A stretch of DNA of 8,896 nt from JARYMI01 sp037444845 (GTDB taxonomy: Bacteria; Acidobacteriota; Aminicenantia; Aminicenantales; UBA8522), in the NCBI GenBank assembly GCA_037444845.1, contig JBBILQ010000082.1:1-8896 (forward strand), in the 5' to 3' direction. This document shows positions 6,353-8,896 of the stretch, in pieces (positions within the stretch are counted from its first letter, which is position 1; each line of letters opens with the position of its first letter). The notes below the pieces were generated by a model that was given only the letters and a program-made list of their open reading frames with translations, ran no database searches and was not told the DNA's origin. The translations under genes and the position numbers were made by a program.

Positions 6353-8867
6353 ACAGTGTTATTCCTTTCCCGTCCAAAACAGCTCTCAAAAAGGGAGCTG
6401 TATGGGAGCCCTTCGCTCCCGCCACTTCCTCCGGAGTCCCCTGGGCAACAACCCAGCCACCCTCCTCCCCCCCTTCCGGCCCCAGGTCTATAATATAATC
6501 GCAAGACTTGATAACATCAAGGTTGTGTTCAATGACGACCACCGTATTCCCCCGATTGACGAGCTCGGAAAGCAGCTCGAGGAGTTTTCGGACATCATCG
6601 AAATGAAGGCCTGTTGTCGGCTCGTCAAGCAAGAACAGAGTCTTTCCTGTGTTCTTCCTGCCCAGCTCTTTGGTCAATTTGATACGCTGGGCCTCTCCTC
6701 CTGAGAGCGTCGGCGCTGGCTGGCCCAGCCGGATGTAGCCCATTCCGACAGACCTGAGAGTGGCCAATCTTCTTTTAAGCAGGGGATGGGCCTTCAGGAT
6801 CTCGAACGCTTCATCGACGGTCATGGCCAGGTAATCGGCAATATTTTTCCCTTTGTAGAGGACAGCAAGAGTCTCTTTGTTGTATCTTTTGCCGCCGCAG
6901 CGGTCGCAGGTCACCAGGACATCGGGCAGAAAATGCATTTCGACCTTCTTTGCTCCTGCTCCCTGGCAGTTTTCACAGCGGCCGCCGGGCAGGTTGAAGC
7001 TGAATCGGCTCGAGCTGTAGCCTCTCATCCTGGCTTCCGGGGTCCGCGAAAAAAGCTCCCTCAGCGGAGTGAGCAGCCCGGTGTAGGTGGCCGGGTTGGA
7101 CCGGGGAGTCCTGCCAATGGGCTTCTGGTCTACGGCGATGACTTTGTCGATTTCTTCGACTCCCAGAATGGCCTCATGGCCTCCGACATTCTGCGCCGCT
7201 TGGTGGAACATATTGAGGAAACTCTTATAGAGGATGTCACAGATGAGGGTGCTTTTCCCCGACCCGGATACACCCGTCACAGCGGTCATCGTCCCCAGGG
7301 GGATGCGCACCTCTATATGTTTGAGGTTGTGCGCTCTCGCTCCGATGATGGCAAGCCAGCCCTTGGGCTTGCGTCTGAACGGAGGAACAGGTATTTTTTT
7401 CTCGCCGCGCAAATACTGGGAAGTCAATGACTCCTCAACTTTCAGGATGCGGGCCAGATCACCCTCGGCCACTTTGTATCCCCCCTCCTCGCCAGCGCCG
7501 GGCCCCAGGTCCAAAATGTGGTCGGCTGAGCGAATTGTCTGCTCGTCGTGCTCAACGACGACGATCGAATTGCCTTGATCGCGAATGCCGCGCAACAACC
7601 GGATCAGGCGGTTGTTATCCCGTTGGTGAAGCCCGACGGTCGGTTCATCTAAAACATAGAGAACACCCCTGAGCCGGGCGCCCACCTGGGCGGCCAGGCG
7701 AACGCGCTGGGCCTCTCCTCCGGAAAGAGAAAGTGTCGTCCGGTTGAGCTGAAGATAAGGCAGGCCCAGCTCCACCATGACCTCGAGCCGGGAGAGTATC
7801 TCTTTCTGAATCCTCGAAGCGATAAGGGCAGAGGCTGGGTTGAACCTCATCTCCCGGATTTCAGGCATGAGTTTGCTCGCCGGAAGAGAGCTTAATTCAT
7901 GGATGTTCATCGCCCCGATCTTGACCGCCAAGCTCTCTTTTTTCAGCCGGGCTCCAAGGCAATCTGGACAGACCTTCTCTGTCACTTCCACATCTCCCCA
8001 TTCATTGACAGCGGTCTGGAATCCCAGGCCATGGCAGCGCGAACAAGCCCCGTAGGGGCTGTTGAAAGAGAAGCTCCGCGGCTCGAGTTCGGGGAGGCTG
8101 ATTCCGCAGAAGGGACAAAGGAGTTTGAGAGAAAAAATCGTCTCCTTTGCTCTCTCGTCGAGCAAGAGGAGATCGCCGCCGGAAAGATCGATGGACTTAT
8201 CCACCGCCTCCCTGAGTCTGGGCAACGAACGCGGCCCGACGACAAGGTCATCGACGAGGACTTCGATGTCATGCTTTTTTGCTCTTTCCAGCCGGATGTC
8301 CTGGTCGACTTCTGTCCATTGTCCGTCCAATCGAACCCGAACGAATCCCTTCCTTCTGACTCTCTCAATAAGACGGGCATACTCGCCTTTTCGGCCTCTG
8401 ACCAGGGGTGCCAGGATCTTCACGTTTTTTCCGGCGAACACGTCAGCGATCCTTCGGCCAATCTGCTCGGGAGTCTGAGAGCTGACAGGCCGGCCGCACC
8501 GAGGACAATGGGGAGTGCCGACACGAGCGTAAAGGAGGCGGAGCAGGTCGTATATTTCCGTGACCGTTCCGACTGTTGAGCGAGGGTTGGACGAGATGGT
8601 TTTTTGGTCGATGGAAATAGAAGGCGAGATTCCCTCGATCGATTCAACCTCCGGCTTCTCCATATGCTCGATGTACTGCCGAGCGTATGCCGACAGACAC
8701 TCGATATACCGGCGTTGACCCTCGGCATAAAGCGTATCGAAAGCCAAGGAGCTTTTTCCCGAGCCGCTCGGCCCTGTGACGACGATGAGCCGGTTACGGG
8801 GCAGAGTCACATCGATCCTCTTCAGGTTGTGCTGCGCCGCCTTCTTGACTCGAATCTCTTCCAGCAT
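6351..8867 (-). CDS. uvrA: Excinuclease ABC subunit A, compact form lacking the insertion domain
   Basis: UvrA is the damage-sensing ABC ATPase of nucleotide excision repair; it loads UvrB at DNA lesions. This 838-residue protein has both ATPase halves: Walker A at 32-39 (GPSGSGKS) and 532-539 (GVSGSGKS), signatures LSGGEAQR at 381-388 and 721-728, and Walker B/DEP at 403-409 and 744-750. Zinc cysteines are at 251, 254, 275, 278 and at 631, 634, 654, 657, plus CPRC at 121-124. The UvrB-binding region (about 130-245, ILAPLVRGRKGEYARLIERV) is present, so this is not a UvrA2-type protein. Between CHGLG (278-282) and CPDCLGARL (300-308) only 17 residues remain, where Escherichia coli UvrA has about 120, so the insertion domain is missing. 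That accounts for the shortfall from the usual 940 or so. The ATG at 8867 has no close Shine-Dalgarno, but a -10-like TAAAAT lies 6 nt upstream. It leads an operon with holB and ricT. Confidence 0.97.
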   Translation of the reverse strand: MLEEIRVKKAAQHNLKRIDVTLPRNRLIVVTGPSGSGKSSLAFDTLYAEGQRRYIECLSAYARQYIEHMEKPEVESIEGISPSISIDQKTISSNPRSTVGTVTEIYDLLRLLYARVGTPHCPRCGRPVSSQTPEQIGRRIADVFAGKNVKILAPLVRGRKGEYARLIERVRRKGFVRVRLDGQWTEVDQDIRLERAKKHDIEVLVDDLVVGPRSLPRLREAVDKSIDLSGGDLLLLDERAKETIFSLKLLCPFCGISLPELEPRSFSFNSPYGACSRCHGLGFQTAVNEWGDVEVTEKVCPDCLGARLKKESLAVKIGAMNIHELSSLPASKLMPEIREMRFNPASALIASRIQKEILSRLEVMVELGLPYLQLNRTTLSLSGGEAQRVRLAAQVGARLRGVLYVLDEPTVGLHQRDNNRLIRLLRGIRDQGNSIVVVEHDEQTIRSADHILDLGPGAGEEGGYKVAEGDLARILKVEESLTSQYLRGEKKIPVPPFRRKPKGWLAIIGARAHNLKHIEVRIPLGTMTAVTGVSGSGKSTLICDILYKSFLNMFHQAAQNVGGHEAILGVEEIDKVIAVDQKPIGRTPRSNPATYTGLLTPLRELFSRTPEARMRGYSSSRFSFNLPGGRCENCQGAGAKKVEMHFLPDVLVTCDRCGGKRYNKETLAVLYKGKNIADYLAMTVDEAFEILKAHPLLKRRLATLRSVGMGYIRLGQPAPTLSGGEAQRIKLTKELGRKNTGKTLFLLDEPTTGLHFDDVRKLLELLSELVNRGNTVVVIEHNLDVIKSCDYIIDLGPEGGEEGGWVVAQGTPEEVAGAKGSHTAPFLRAVLDGKGITL

Positions 8868-8873
8868 GTTTCT

Positions 8874-8879
8874 ATTTTA
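8874..8879 (-). promoter_or_regulatory. uvrA: Candidate -10 element of the uvrA-holB-ricT operon
   Basis: On the minus strand this reads TAAAAT, five of six bases of TATAAT, ending 6 nt before the uvrA ATG. The -35 for a 17-nt spacer would fall just past the window edge, so it cannot be judged. An SOS operator, if present, would also lie mostly outside. A leaderless uvrA transcript is implied. Confidence 0.4.
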
Positions 8880-8896
8880 GCCTGTCCCCTTCTTCT

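Noticed and set aside
5896..6498. Plus-strand open frame of 200 codons opposite holB
   Set aside because: It is antisense to the conserved AAA+ motifs of holB, and its translation shows no domain I recognise.
6340..6504. N-terminal extension of holB by 55 residues
   Set aside because: The extension is a Gly/Ser-rich out-of-frame reading of the uvrA 3' end. Homology starts at MGFDDVVGN, directly after a strong Shine-Dalgarno.
6786..7430. Plus-strand open frame of 214 codons opposite uvrA
   Set aside because: It mirrors the conserved second half of uvrA and has no recognisable start signal or domain.
7899..8579. Plus-strand open frame of 226 codons opposite uvrA
   Set aside because: It mirrors the conserved first half of uvrA; long antisense frames are common in G+C-rich conserved genes.

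Overview
The window looks like ordinary bacterial chromosome of moderate G+C by eye, with coding sequence nearly wall to wall. I see no mobile element, CRISPR array, rRNA or tRNA. The closest family resemblances I can recall (a secreted dipeptidyl-peptidase-IV-like S9 peptidase, a zinc-finger anti-sigma factor with an outer beta domain, and SD-led genes next to apparently leaderless ones) suggest Acidobacteriota or Aminicenantes-like bacteria. This placement is a guess from memory, not a search result.

Layout: (1) 23-2308 (+) encodes a secreted S9 serine peptidase. (2) 2321-3280 (-) encodes an HD-GYP phosphohydrolase, convergent with the peptidase across a 12-nt gap. (3) 3281-3423 is a divergent control region with candidate promoters for both flanking genes. 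It includes a near-consensus sigma70-type promoter whose 17-nt spacer is largely filled by a perfect 7+1+7 palindrome. (4) 3424-4652 (+) is an ECF-type sigma factor and its membrane-anchored anti-sigma factor. A possible 20-codon ORF, not described by standard gene calling, bridges the two. (5) 4674-8867 (-) is a tight operon transcribed uvrA > holB > ricT: a DNA repair ATPase, the clamp-loader delta' subunit and a PSP1/RicT protein. It converges with the anti-sigma gene across 21 nt.

How the genes may work together: the sigma/anti-sigma pair forms a signal-transduction unit, probably releasing the sigma factor on an envelope cue. The divergent HD-GYP gene may share its control region, because GAAATTT-type dyads lie on both sides. 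The uvrA-holB-ricT operon is housekeeping for genome maintenance; holB next to ricT recalls the holB-yaaT neighbourhood of Firmicutes.

I did not find a hidden defence or secretion system. The points most worth a second look are: a UvrA that appears to lack the whole insertion domain; the palindromic operator inside the sigma promoter; the small ORF coupled between sigma and anti-sigma genes; and -10-like hexamers 6-7 nt before the starts of three SD-less transcription-unit-leading genes, suggesting leaderless mRNAs.
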